Shown in pieces: positions 7,005 to 14,569 of a DNA stretch of 27,772 nt. The stretch is taken from contig JAHWIB010000015.1 in assembly GCA_019322815.1 (NCBI GenBank), positions 1 to 27,772 on the forward strand, read 5' to 3'. How positions within the stretch are numbered: the stretch's first letter is position 1; every line of letters starts with the position of its first letter. The stretch is from Candidatus Woesearchaeota archaeon (lineage in GTDB: Archaea > Nanobdellota > Nanobdellia > Woesearchaeales > WJKL01). The notes below the pieces were generated by a model, which searched no databases, was not told where the DNA came from, and saw only the letters and a list, made by a program, of their open reading frames with translations. A program made the translations under genes and the position numbers.

Positions 7005-9575
7005 ATGAAAAAAAAAAGGGATTCAAAAAGATTATTTCTAACTTTATTGATTACAATAATATTATGTTTTGGTTTTATATCAATTTCTTATGCTCAAACT
7101 ACAACTTCACAAAAAGAAGATACTTTTCTTTCTAAAATATTTGGTTTTTTTAGAGGATTAATATTAGGATTAATCAGACCTGCTTTTGGCGAAGTTAATG
7201 GTTATGGTTATGGTCAAACATGTATAGTTAAAGCAGCTAAAGTTGATGTGACTAATGAAGGTGAACAACCAATAGAAGGATGGAGTATGACTATTGATGG
7301 AGGAGATACAAAGACAACTGATGGTGATGGGTTTGTTCAATGGGAGAGAACATGCCCAGGAGAATATCTTGTTGAAGAAGAAGTTCAAGATGGCTGGACT
7401 GCAATTAATGGCCATACACAAGCTCTTGTAACCTGTGAATTACCGGATTGTGCTCCTGATACCGAATTATTCGAAAATTGTCAAAATGAATGTGATCCTG
7501 AGGATTATCCTGCATGTAAAGATGATAGGACAGTTGAAAGATGTGTGATGCAAAATGATGGATGTTATCATATAGAAGAAGATACTTGTCCAGATGCTCA
7601 ATGTAATGGTCATATATATACACCAGAAGAGAAATGTGAAGGAACTCCAGCCCAAAATAATGTTGGATGTGCTGCTCAACAGGATGAAGATTGTGACCAA
7701 GGATTTGATGCAGAGTGTCGTCATTGTGATGTTGCTCAAGGCGGATGCATGGATCTTGATATAGACTGCGGAACTTGTTGTATGTGTGAAAATGGATTAA
7801 AAACAGCAGATTTAACTCAAGATGGAGATTGTAGTGGTGCTAGTCAACCAGAAGTTGCTACATGTTTCAATGATCCAGATAACAATAGTAATACATATGA
7901 TTATAAACCTGAATTTACTAGTTATTGTATAGGTGTGTTATCTTGTGCGCAGGATCCAGAGGACTATACTCATACATGTACAGATAATGACCCCTATGAT
8001 ACTGTTGATGGAGATATGGACCAGTGTGGTGCAGAATGTGATGAAAACTCTGACTGTAATCCTTATTGTACTGGTGATATATACAATTATATGACAGAAT
8101 GTAATAACGATGAACCTGCTCAAACTTGTGCTTGTGTATCCTTAGCTGCAACAAATTGTAATACACTAAGTGACTGGGAAGATACAGGAAATACTCAATG
8201 GATAAGTACAGGTGAATGTACTGAAAAACAACAGAAAGAACAAGAATACAGAGACTATTATTGTGATGTTAACTCTGATACAGGCTGTTCATATGATATA
8301 ACAGGAACTCAATGGGTAGATACAGGCTTAACAAGAGCTAAAGCAGATGGAACAGCATGTGATGATAATTTATATTGTACTGTAAATGATCAATGTACAA
8401 CAGGAATATGTTCAGGTTCACCAAGAACATGTTCAGATGGTGTAGGATGTACTGATGATAGCTGCAATGAAGATATAGATCAGTGTATAAACACACCAAA
8501 CGATGCAAATTGCCAAGCAGATATATGGGAAGATACAGGAAATACTAGATGGATAAGTACAGGTGAATGTACTGAGAAACAACAGAAAGAACAAGAATAC
8601 AGAGACTACTATTGTGATTCTACAACAGACTGCCAATATGATATAACAGATACTCGATGGGTAGATACAGGCTCAACAAGAGCTAAAGCAGATGGAACAC
8701 CATGTAATGATGGACTTGCATGTACTGAGAATGATCAATGTACACTTGGAATCTGTTCAGGAACAAAAAAAGACTGTTTGGGTAATAATATTTTAGGAGT
8801 AGCAGAATGTTACTATAATCCAGATGGAATACCATATACTTGGGATTATAGAGAATCTTTCACAAGCGAATGTCAAGAGCCAGATGGAACATGTACAACA
8901 GGAGATGATACAATAATGCATGAATGCCATGATAATGATCCAAATGATGGCATAAATGGAAATAATTGTAGTGCAGAGTGTGACCAAGACAGTGATTGCG
9001 CAAGCGGTTACACATGTTCAGATAGCTGTGTATGTGTACCAACTGGAGCAGATGATGATGGAGATGGAGTATCTGACGACCAAGACAAATGTCCAAACAC
9101 AATAATACCAGAAGGAGTTCCAACAGATGTATTAAGGCCAAATAATTATGCACAGACAGATAGTGATACATTCTTTGAAACAAACACAGGAAGTGCAGCA
9201 AACCCATTCATAACTGATAGTGGTTATACAATTGTAGATACTTATGGATGCAGCTGTGAACAGATACTTTTCTGTAAACCTGGCCAGGATGTTGGAGAAC
9301 AAAAGTGGGGATGCACAGAAGGAACAATGAATGTGTGGATATCACAAACAGGATGGGCTCCTGACTGTCAAGTTAATGGAATAGTTATAGAAGGAGAGGC
9401 AAAAGGATTCTTTGAAGACTCTGATGGAGCAGGATTTCCAGATATAATTGATGGAGACAATGACAATGATGGAATTGGAGATAATGATGATTCAATGGAA
9501 GATGACTCTGATCCACCAGGAACAGAAGGCCATGGCAAGCCTGATTGGTGGGAAAGAAGTAAAGGTTTGAAATAA
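7005..9575 (+). CDS. Large secreted cysteine-rich surface protein with Cna-B-like and TSP3-like regions
   Basis: This 856-residue protein begins with a charged KKKR stretch and a hydrophobic signal peptide ending near residue 30 (SYA-Q). A second hydrophobic stretch lies at about 44-63. Residues 72-148 look like a Cna-B/SpaA-type beta domain (PIEGWSMTIDGG, DGDGFVQWE, PGEYLVEE). Residues 150-640 are very rich in Cys, Asp and Asn. They hold two copies of an 84-86 residue unit (residues 391-476 and 508-591) and the recurring DGxxCTxxDxCxxGxCSG module. Calcium-binding thrombospondin type 3-like motifs (DDDGDGVSDDQDKCPN and DGDNDNDGIGDNDD) follow, with a PDWWERSKGL end. No C-terminal membrane helix is present, so it may be released or held by other surface proteins. 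A GGGGTG Shine-Dalgarno fixes the start. Adhesion is inferred only from domain type. Confidence 0.8.
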   Translation: MKKKRDSKRLFLTLLITIILCFGFISISYAQTTTSQKEDTFLSKIFGFFRGLILGLIRPAFGEVNGYGYGQTCIVKAAKVDVTNEGEQPIEGWSMTIDGGDTKTTDGDGFVQWERTCPGEYLVEEEVQDGWTAINGHTQALVTCELPDCAPDTELFENCQNECDPEDYPACKDDRTVERCVMQNDGCYHIEEDTCPDAQCNGHIYTPEEKCEGTPAQNNVGCAAQQDEDCDQGFDAECRHCDVAQGGCMDLDIDCGTCCMCENGLKTADLTQDGDCSGASQPEVATCFNDPDNNSNTYDYKPEFTSYCIGVLSCAQDPEDYTHTCTDNDPYDTVDGDMDQCGAECDENSDCNPYCTGDIYNYMTECNNDEPAQTCACVSLAATNCNTLSDWEDTGNTQWISTGECTEKQQKEQEYRDYYCDVNSDTGCSYDITGTQWVDTGLTRAKADGTACDDNLYCTVNDQCTTGICSGSPRTCSDGVGCTDDSCNEDIDQCINTPNDANCQADIWEDTGNTRWISTGECTEKQQKEQEYRDYYCDSTTDCQYDITDTRWVDTGSTRAKADGTPCNDGLACTENDQCTLGICSGTKKDCLGNNILGVAECYYNPDGIPYTWDYRESFTSECQEPDGTCTTGDDTIMHECHDNDPNDGINGNNCSAECDQDSDCASGYTCSDSCVCVPTGADDDGDGVSDDQDKCPNTIIPEGVPTDVLRPNNYAQTDSDTFFETNTGSAANPFITDSGYTIVDTYGCSCEQILFCKPGQDVGEQKWGCTEGTMNVWISQTGWAPDCQVNGIVIEGEAKGFFEDSDGAGFPDIIDGDNDNDGIGDNDDSMEDDSDPPGTEGHGKPDWWERSKGLK
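8175..8432 (+). repeat. Internal repeat unit 1 of the secreted protein
   Basis: This 258-bp unit encodes residues 391-476, beginning WEDTGNTQWISTGECTEKQQ and ending with the DxxCTxxDQCxxGICSG module. The second copy starts 351 bp downstream. Much of the DNA between the copies is nearly identical, including synonymous sites, so the duplication is recent or maintained by recombination. Confidence 0.85.
8526..8777 (+). repeat. Internal repeat unit 2 of the secreted protein
   Basis: This 252-bp second copy encodes residues 508-591. It is two codons shorter than the first because of a shortened loop after the DYYCD segment. The cysteine pattern and the TRAKADGT segment are kept. Confidence 0.85.
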
Positions 9576-9600
9576 ACCTTTAATTTTTATTTTTTAATTA
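9576..9600 (+). terminator. T-rich tract after the secreted protein gene
   Basis: Several runs of three to six T follow the stop codon within 25 nt. Archaeal RNA polymerase terminates on such tracts. No strong hairpin is visible. Confidence 0.35.
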
Positions 9601-9670
9601 TATAGAATTAGTTAATAGATAAATTTTTATAATTTGAAATTAGTAATAGGGGGAAAGAGGTGATTAGTTG

Positions 9671-9958
9671 ATGCATCATTTTGAAATAGGTCAAATACTT
9701 GGATATGGGTTTGGTCTTTGTATGTTTGTTTTCTTTAATGTGGCTGCTTTATACCAAAGTGTAAAAAAATGCCATAGGTTTTGGACATTTATAATAATAG
9801 CAAATATAATAGCAGGGATTCTAATTACCCCTTTAATTTATACAATAATCATTCCAATTGTCTATATGATTAAAAGTAGCAAGACACTTATTAAAAAAAA
9901 TAAGAAGATAAATATAAAAAATATTTTTAAAAAATTAAATCCTCTAAAATTTATTTAA
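9671..9958 (+). CDS. Small membrane protein of unknown function
   Basis: This 95-residue protein has two or three hydrophobic segments (about residues 8-30 and 40-67) and a strongly basic tail ending in a Lys/Asn/Ile-rich stretch. I recognise no family. A good GAGGTGAT Shine-Dalgarno at 9657-9664 precedes both a TTG at 9668 and the ATG at 9671; the ATG is chosen. The gene stands alone between the large surface protein and the minus-strand transporter operon. A membrane segment followed by a long cationic tail would place the tail in the cytoplasm by the positive-inside rule. Confidence 0.6.
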   Translation: MHHFEIGQILGYGFGLCMFVFFNVAALYQSVKKCHRFWTFIIIANIIAGILITPLIYTIIIPIVYMIKSSKTLIKKNKKINIKNIFKKLNPLKFI

Positions 9959-10025
9959 TTGTTTGAGATTTATTAATAATTTTATTTTTTCCTCAATCAT
10001 TTCCCTAATATGAGAAGCTTATTCT

Positions 10026-10250
10026 TTACCATACCTGCCCTAAAGTAAATAACAGGGCTTGATTATTTACACTACGCTGATTTCCATATATAAAAACATT
10101 TCCTCCAAAAGTTAAATTCATATTCTTATATTCTTTAGACGGTATCCCTTCAATTCTTGAATCATTATAACATCCTCTACCTATCAAACTAACTAAACCA
10201 GTAAATAGAATAGCTCTTCAAATATTTTTAATCTTATCTACTAAACTCAT
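10026..10250 (-). pseudogene. Broken small gene coupled to the YhhQ-family transporter
   Basis: On the minus strand an ATG overlaps the transporter stop codon as ATGA, the classic translational-coupling arrangement. The frame reads MSLVDKIKNI, then an in-frame TGA as codon 11, then stays open for 63 more codons to a TAA at 10026-10028. The open part contains a hydrophobic stretch (RAILFTGLVSLIGRGCYN) resembling the end of a lipoprotein or secretion signal, followed by about 45 polar residues. I infer a small secreted or lipoprotein gene inactivated by one nonsense change. A sequencing error is possible. Recoding of TGA is less likely, since all other genes here use TGA or TAA as true stops. 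Confidence 0.45.
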
Positions 10251-10873
10251 GGTTTTTTTAACCACTTTACTCCTAAATAACATAAAGGAGTATCTGCTAA
10301 AGCGAAGAATATCTTAAACAGCCAATAAGGTATTATCAAGCTTATAATAAACAGAACATTAAACTTAGGAGTTAAATTGTAAAATGCAATGAACATAAAT
10401 ATTACTGTGTCGATAAACTGGCTGATAGCAGTGCTTAGATTATTTCTTAGCCAAAGATATTTTCCATGGGTCTTTTTTTTCCAAAAATGAAAGCTCCATA
10501 CATCATGAAACTGGCTTAAAACAAAAGCTATTACACTTGCAATTGTCATCCTTAAACTGCTTCCAAACACAAAAGCAAAATGTTCCTGCCCTCCCCATGT
10601 TTCATTAGCAGGCAGATTAATAGAAAAATACATCATAACTAAAGTAAATACTAAAACAGCAATTGATATCAATACAAACTCAGTTGCTTTTTTCTTTCCA
10701 TGAACTTCAGAAATAATATCAGTAATTAAAAATAAAAGCGGAACAAAGAATATACCTACAGAAACACGAACACCAAATAAAGAAGTAATTTTAGTTCCTA
10801 AAGTATTGGCTAATACCAAGGCAACAACAAAAAATCCTAATAATAAATCTGTTTTTAATTCAATTGACTTCAA
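10247..10873 (-). CDS. YhhQ/VUT-family queuosine (deazapurine) precursor transporter
   Basis: This 208-residue integral membrane protein has about six helices. It carries the family blocks LLGFFVVALVLANTLGTKI near the N-terminus, FLITDIISEVHGKKKA, and the later FVLSQFHDVWSFHFWKKKTHGKYLWLRNN with STAISQFIDTVIF, typical of YhhQ. The family imports 7-deazaguanine precursors (preQ0/preQ1) for queuosine. In an archaeon the likely product is archaeosine in tRNA, which is an inference. The start is a TTG at 10873, preceded by GGGGGAT; TTG starts occur elsewhere in this window. Its stop codon overlaps an ATG that opens a broken downstream gene. Confidence 0.88.
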   Translation of the reverse strand: MKSIELKTDLLLGFFVVALVLANTLGTKITSLFGVRVSVGIFFVPLLFLITDIISEVHGKKKATEFVLISIAVLVFTLVMMYFSINLPANETWGGQEHFAFVFGSSLRMTIASVIAFVLSQFHDVWSFHFWKKKTHGKYLWLRNNLSTAISQFIDTVIFMFIAFYNLTPKFNVLFIISLIIPYWLFKIFFALADTPLCYLGVKWLKKP

Positions 10874-10915
10874 CTAAATCCCCCATAAACCAAAAACTAG
10901 AAGTTATATAAAAAG

Positions 10916-11410
10916 CTATTTCTTAAATTCCATCAAAGAAGTCAATTTTTTCTCAAGAACTCTGCCTGTCTCTGTTTTAATCTTGAAGTTTAAAGTATTG
11001 AAATTCTGAGTTAAGTAAGTTATATTCCATACCTGCCCAACATCAATCTTCTGTAGTATTGCGATTATCTTGGTTGGCTTTTCAGTTGCATATTCTTCTT
11101 CTTGCAGTCCTTGTGCAATAGAGATAGCATCTCCTATATCTAATTTAATATCATTCAAATCTAATTTTTCAACTTTCTTCTCTTTTTTCTTAAAAACCTC
11201 TTCATCTGGCTCTATTTTTATCTTGCTTCCAACATCAAAAGAAGTTAATTTGTCTTTTTTATTATCATAATAGCCAATCTTCCAATTTACATCAATATTT
11301 TCAATTACATAAAATCCATAACTAAGGTAGGTATTTGGATTTTTCTTTTTCCAATTCTTGAATTCAGAACTTTTTTCCAAAACCTTTAAAGCATCCTTAA
11401 ATAAAATCAT
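10916..11410 (-). CDS. Conserved-looking protein of unknown function, possibly with PepSY-like halves
   Basis: This 164-residue soluble protein has no signal peptide or membrane helix. It reads as two similar alpha-beta halves separated by a charged Lys/Glu linker (about residues 65-90). The first half ends with NWKIGYYDNKKDKLTSFDV and the second with VWNITYLTQNFNTLNFKI. This helix-then-two-strand layout with a central W-x-I/x-T-Y strand resembles PepSY-type folds, but I cannot assign the family. The TATA box at 11433-11442 lies 23 nt upstream and appears to be shared with the divergent taw1 gene. The transporter gene lies 43 nt downstream on the same strand. Confidence 0.6.
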   Translation of the reverse strand: MILFKDALKVLEKSSEFKNWKKKNPNTYLSYGFYVIENIDVNWKIGYYDNKKDKLTSFDVGSKIKIEPDEEVFKKKEKKVEKLDLNDIKLDIGDAISIAQGLQEEEYATEKPTKIIAILQKIDVGQVWNITYLTQNFNTLNFKIKTETGRVLEKKLTSLMEFKK

Positions 11411-11432
11411 TAATCAAGAAATTAAACTCAAT

Positions 11433-11442
11433 CTTTATATAG
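11433..11442. promoter_or_regulatory. Shared TATA element of a divergent leaderless pair
   Basis: CTTTATATAG is nearly palindromic and lies midway between the minus-strand ATG at 11410 and the plus-strand ATG at 11465, with 22 bp on each side. Both genes are therefore at leaderless spacing from a single TATA element. No Shine-Dalgarno site is seen on either side. Confidence 0.45.
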
Positions 11443-11464
11443 TTTTTCCTTATTATAAGACAAT

Positions 11465-12397
11465 ATGTTACTACCAAACGAACTCAAAAAGCTATTAGAA
11501 AAACAGCATTACAGTTTTATAGGAAACCATTCTGCAGTAAAAATATGCTCTTGGACAAAAAAATCTTTGCTAGACCAAGATTTTTGCTATAAACAAAAAT
11601 TCTATGGGATTAAATCTCATCAATGCTGCCAAATGTCAACAACTATTGGATTTTGTCAAAATAGATGCATATTTTGCTGGAGGCCGATAGAATATACGAT
11701 AGGGACATCAATAAAAAATGAAGATAATCCAAAAGAAATAATAAATAATGCAGTAAAAGCACAAAGAAAGCAGATTTCAGGAATAAAAGGTAATAAATTA
11801 GTAAATCTAGAAAAATTTAAACAAGCTCAAGATCCAAAACATTTTGCAATTTCTTTGTCAGGAGAACCATTTATTTACAAAAATCTAGGAAAATTGATAG
11901 AATTTCTTCATAAACAGAAAAAAACAACATTTGTAGTAACAAATGGGTTGCTGCCAAACAGGCTTAAAGCTCTTAAACCATTGCCAACACAGCTTTATCT
12001 TTCATTAGATGTTCCTAATAAAGAAATTTTCAATAAAGTAGACAGGCCAAGAATAAAAAATGCATGGGAAAAATTAAACAAATCATTGGAAATTCTAAAA
12101 AATCTTAAAACAAGAACAGTTCTAAGGATAACTTTAATCAAAAATCTAAACATGGTCCATCCAGAACAATATGCAGAATTAATAAAAAAATCAGATCCTT
12201 TTGCAGTTGAAGTAAAAGCATATATGTTTGTAGGCTATTCTCAGCAAAGATTAGATATAAAGGATATGCCAACACATCCAGAGGTTAAAAAATTCTCAAG
12301 TCAAATTCTTAAATATCTTAAAGATTACAAATTAGTAAATGAAAAAAAAGAATCAAGAGTTGTTTTGTTGGCAAAAAACAAGAATACTAAAATTTAG
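11465..12397 (+). CDS. taw1: tRNA 4-demethylwyosine synthase (Taw1, radical SAM)
   Basis: This radical SAM enzyme condenses pyruvate with N1-methylguanosine-37 of tRNA-Phe to build the tricyclic wyosine base next to the anticodon. The 310-residue protein has the radical SAM cluster motif in FCQNRCIFCWRP (Cys64, Cys68, Cys71). It is preceded by HQCCQMSTT, in which a Cys is positioned as in the second Fe-S cluster of the Taw1/TYW1 family. AISLSGEPFIYKNLGKLI, VTNGLLPNRL and YLSLDVPNKE match the conserved barrel strands. Later blocks include RITLIKNLNM and VEVKAYMFVGYSQQRL. No flavodoxin domain is present, as expected for archaeal Taw1. The last 11 bp overlap the convergent coiled-coil gene. Confidence 0.95.
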   Translation: MLLPNELKKLLEKQHYSFIGNHSAVKICSWTKKSLLDQDFCYKQKFYGIKSHQCCQMSTTIGFCQNRCIFCWRPIEYTIGTSIKNEDNPKEIINNAVKAQRKQISGIKGNKLVNLEKFKQAQDPKHFAISLSGEPFIYKNLGKLIEFLHKQKKTTFVVTNGLLPNRLKALKPLPTQLYLSLDVPNKEIFNKVDRPRIKNAWEKLNKSLEILKNLKTRTVLRITLIKNLNMVHPEQYAELIKKSDPFAVEVKAYMFVGYSQQRLDIKDMPTHPEVKKFSSQILKYLKDYKLVNEKKESRVVLLAKNKNTKI

Positions 12398-13685
12398 CTT
12401 CTTCAGGAGAAGTTCCTTCTTTACCCTTGCCGCTTGAAAATCTAAATCCTCCGTCATAAATCAGCATACTATAAGGGATGCCATGCTTTTTTTCCAATGC
12501 AGTGTAAACTTCTTGGCTTCCTACTTTTATTCTTAAATTTTCTCTGAAATAATCGCTTGCAGCCAGGCTATAAAGCCTTTTGCTGGTATCAGAAGTTATC
12601 TGGTCTGGATTTTCTATATTAGTTAGATTTATTATAAATGGTCCTTTTTCTCCAAACAAAAGAGCTTTGCTTACTCCTTCTCTAATCCTGTCTTTTTTAG
12701 ATAACCAGCTTCTTATCAAACCCATTCTTTCTTCAAAAGTCAAAATAGCTCCAATATAATGATTATTAACTCTTCTAATCCTAACTTTTGCAATCTTATC
12801 TCTTAATTTAAAATCAAACCCTTCTTCATGGGTTTCTGCAGCATAACTAATCATAACAGCTAATCCATCATATATACTGTCAGCATATTCTCCTACATAT
12901 CTTTTATCAAATAAACTTTCTACAGATATGCTGGCAGCCTCAACAATATTATTTATTCCTAAAACAACTATAGGCTTTGTCTCATCTAAATCCATAAGAG
13001 CATCTGCAAGTATTCCATTTTTTTTGATTACTTCAGCTTCATCTAATCTCATATTAGCTTCTTTTAGAGCTTCTTTCATCCTCTGCATAATGCCTCCTAC
13101 ACTTTTTGCAAGAGTTTCTTCATCAACTTCCATTCCTGCTTTTTCATAAAATGTCCTTAATCCTTTAATCGCTTTTTGAAATTGCTGATGAGCATTTGAC
13201 CAATAATATTCAATTCCTTGCTTAACTTCTGTTAATTCATCACATGTTTTTTTATGATCTTTTTTTAACTCACCTAATTCTGTTTGAGCAAAAGTCAGAT
13301 CTCCTTGAGTTGAAGCTAATTTTTCTTCTAGTCCAGCAATTGTTTGATTTCTTTTATCTGACTCAACTTCTAATCTTTCATTTTCAGCTTCTGCATCTGT
13401 AACTTTTGTTGCTAATTCAAATCTTTCTTCTTTATAGCCTCTTTCAATTGATATCATTCTTTCTGAAGAAGCAATTTCATTTTTTGTTGAATTTTGAATC
13501 AATCTTCTTAATCTAGCTGCTTCAGAATCTTTTTTTTCAATATCTTTTTCTAATTTAGAAATATATCTTTGTGATAAAACATATTTATTAAGAATATTAT
13601 TGGCACTATTACAAACATTTGTAATTCCATCATAACACCTCTTTAAAAGAGCAATTATGCTTTCTAATGCACTATTTCCGCCCAT
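12387..13685 (-). CDS. Coiled-coil protein with a PAS-like segment, function unknown
   Basis: This 432-residue cytoplasmic protein has no membrane helix. Residues 40-160 are an almost continuous coiled coil (YISKLEKDIEKKDSEAARLR onward). Residues 163-225 are further helices. Residues about 236-340 include IVVLGINNIVEAASISVESL, which resembles the opening strands of a PAS domain (a strand, a turn, then an A/S-rich helix). The rest (345-425) forms an unknown mixed domain ending with a Gly/Ser/Glu-rich tail. A structural or signalling scaffold is plausible, but no catalytic motif is visible. A TATA box at 13709-13719 gives leaderless spacing. The upstream intergenic region carries a candidate structured element. 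Confidence 0.6.
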   Translation of the reverse strand: MGGNSALESIIALLKRCYDGITNVCNSANNILNKYVLSQRYISKLEKDIEKKDSEAARLRRLIQNSTKNEIASSERMISIERGYKEERFELATKVTDAEAENERLEVESDKRNQTIAGLEEKLASTQGDLTFAQTELGELKKDHKKTCDELTEVKQGIEYYWSNAHQQFQKAIKGLRTFYEKAGMEVDEETLAKSVGGIMQRMKEALKEANMRLDEAEVIKKNGILADALMDLDETKPIVVLGINNIVEAASISVESLFDKRYVGEYADSIYDGLAVMISYAAETHEEGFDFKLRDKIAKVRIRRVNNHYIGAILTFEERMGLIRSWLSKKDRIREGVSKALLFGEKGPFIINLTNIENPDQITSDTSKRLYSLAASDYFRENLRIKVGSQEVYTALEKKHGIPYSMLIYDGGFRFSSGKGKEGTSPEEAKF

Positions 13686-13708
13686 TTTTTACTATTGATT
13701 AGAGAATA

Positions 13709-13719
13709 AGTATATAAAA
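13709..13719 (-). promoter_or_regulatory. TATA box of the coiled-coil protein gene
   Basis: TTTTATATACT (minus strand) ends 24 nt before the ATG at 13685. It lies between that gene and the candidate structured element beginning at 13737. Confidence 0.45.
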
Positions 13720-13736
13720 CCTTCTAAAATTCCGAG

Positions 13737-13853
13737 TCTGTCCCAAGTCGCCAATCGGCAAGTGAGCTAGGATTCTTATCATAAGACAGCATCGTCAGCT
13801 GATATAATTATTTTGATAGTAGTCTCAGCTGAGCGAACGAGACTTGGGACAGA
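13737..13853 (+). ncRNA. Candidate structured RNA/folded element, copy 1
   Basis: TCTGTCCCAAGTC (13737-13749) pairs perfectly with GACTTGGGACAGA (13841-13853) as a 13-bp closing stem P1. GCC-AATC-GGC (13750-13759) is an adjacent hairpin P2. After AA, GTGAGC (13762-13767) can pair with GCGAAC (13833-13838) through G-C, U-A, tandem G.A/A.G, G-C and C-G. The dinucleotide GA then joins P1. Inside, TCAGCTGA (13795-13802 and 13825-13832) forms an 8-bp hairpin stem. The same layout with different stem sequences recurs at 26597-26727. The plus orientation is chosen because G.A pairs stabilise RNA helices, while the other strand would have C/T mismatches. There is no coding potential and no known family was recognised. 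Confidence 0.55.
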
Positions 13854-13856
13854 TCC

Positions 13857-13876
13857 TAAAATAAATTTTTATTTTA
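13857..13876 (-). terminator. AT hairpin at the 3' end of the metallophosphoesterase gene
   Basis: TAAAATAAA and TTTATTTTA form a 9-bp stem with a two-base loop, spanning the stop codon region of the minus-strand gene. It may help termination before the structured element and the next gene. Confidence 0.3.
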
Positions 13877-14474
13877 TCTCAATAACTTTTCCTTTATATC
13901 CAGGATTAATTATTAATGTTTTTCCAATCTTGTCCTTTTTATTAGCGTTTTCATGCAAATGCCCGCATATAACTAAATCAGGTTTTACTTCAGAGATAAA
14001 ATTTCTTATTGATTTGTTTCCAACAGGATTCTTCCCTATTTTATCAACATTTGTGTTATAAGGAGGGGCATGTGTTACTAATATAATTTTATGTCCTGCT
14101 CTTTCTTTAATTATCTTTTTAAATACTTTTGAAATTTTCTCAAAATTTTTGTCAACCTTAGAAAAACCTCCTCCTCCATAACCTAAAACAGTAAAATTTG
14201 CTCCGCTAAAACCAGCTTTATGGATATTTATGCAATTATTAAAAGGCTTGCAGGCTTTTTCAATCTCTTCTTCGCTTTCATGGTTTCCATGGATTACCAA
14301 AAACGGCTTCTTGATCTTGCTAACCATCTCTACTAATTTATTCAATTTATCTCCAAAAACAGAAATATCTCCTGCACAAATAACTACATTAATATCATCT
14401 TTCTTAGCTCTTTCAATTAATTTTTTTAAAGACTCAGTATTTCCATGCGAATCAACAAAAGCCAATATTTTCAT
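13869..14474 (-). CDS. Calcineurin-like metallophosphoesterase
   Basis: This 201-residue two-metal phosphoesterase shows all family motifs in order: DSHGN (metal ligands Asp and His) at the N-terminus, GDISVFGD, GNHES, VTHAPPYNTN and GHLHEN. It belongs to the class III/Icc-like group of small archaeal phosphoesterases; the substrate cannot be told from sequence. The reading frame extends upstream to 14528. However, MKILAFVDSHG at 14474 is the natural start because the first beta strand begins there and a TATA box at 14495-14506 leaves leaderless spacing. It is transcribed toward the structured element and the coiled-coil gene. Confidence 0.9.
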   Translation of the reverse strand: MKILAFVDSHGNTESLKKLIERAKKDDINVVICAGDISVFGDKLNKLVEMVSKIKKPFLVIHGNHESEEEIEKACKPFNNCINIHKAGFSGANFTVLGYGGGGFSKVDKNFEKISKVFKKIIKERAGHKIILVTHAPPYNTNVDKIGKNPVGNKSIRNFISEVKPDLVICGHLHENANKKDKIGKTLIINPGYKGKVIEIK

Positions 14475-14494
14475 AATAAGACCAAACTTACTAA

Positions 14495-14506
14495 TTATAT
14501 ATAAAT
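14495..14506 (-). promoter_or_regulatory. TATA box of the metallophosphoesterase gene
   Basis: ATTTATATATAA (minus strand) ends 21 nt before the chosen ATG at 14474. It would lie inside the coding region if the longer frame were used, which supports the shorter start. Confidence 0.5.
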
Positions 14507-14569
14507 ATTCCCTAACTTTTATAAACAAATTATATGTATATCTGCATATTAGAAAAACAGCTTAGATTA

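Noticed and set aside
8175..8777. CRISPR array or tandem DNA repeat element
   Set aside because: There are only two copies, they stay in frame, and divergence follows codon structure, so this is a duplicated protein domain.
7170..9207. Long open frames on the minus strand opposite the large secreted protein
   Set aside because: They are low-complexity, rich in His, Tyr, Leu and Ile, overlap one another in different frames, and are explained as the antisense of Asp/Cys/Asn-rich codons.
10026..10250. Selenocysteine or TGA-recoded gene
   Set aside because: No SECIS-like hairpin was noticed after the TGA, the codon lies before the hydrophobic segment and not in a redox motif, and TGA acts as a normal stop in neighbouring genes.
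13737..13853. Element copy 1 as a tRNA, C/D box sRNA, integron attC site or hammerhead ribozyme
   Set aside because: It has no cloverleaf or CCA-side features, no paired C and D boxes, no GTTRRRY/RYYYAAC ends and no hammerhead core; a plain intrinsic terminator is also unlikely because no T-run directly follows the stem on the plus strand.
14475..14528. Longer N-terminus for the metallophosphoesterase
   Set aside because: The extra 18 residues include the TATA box region and precede the conserved first strand; the start at 14474 fits promoter spacing and the family.
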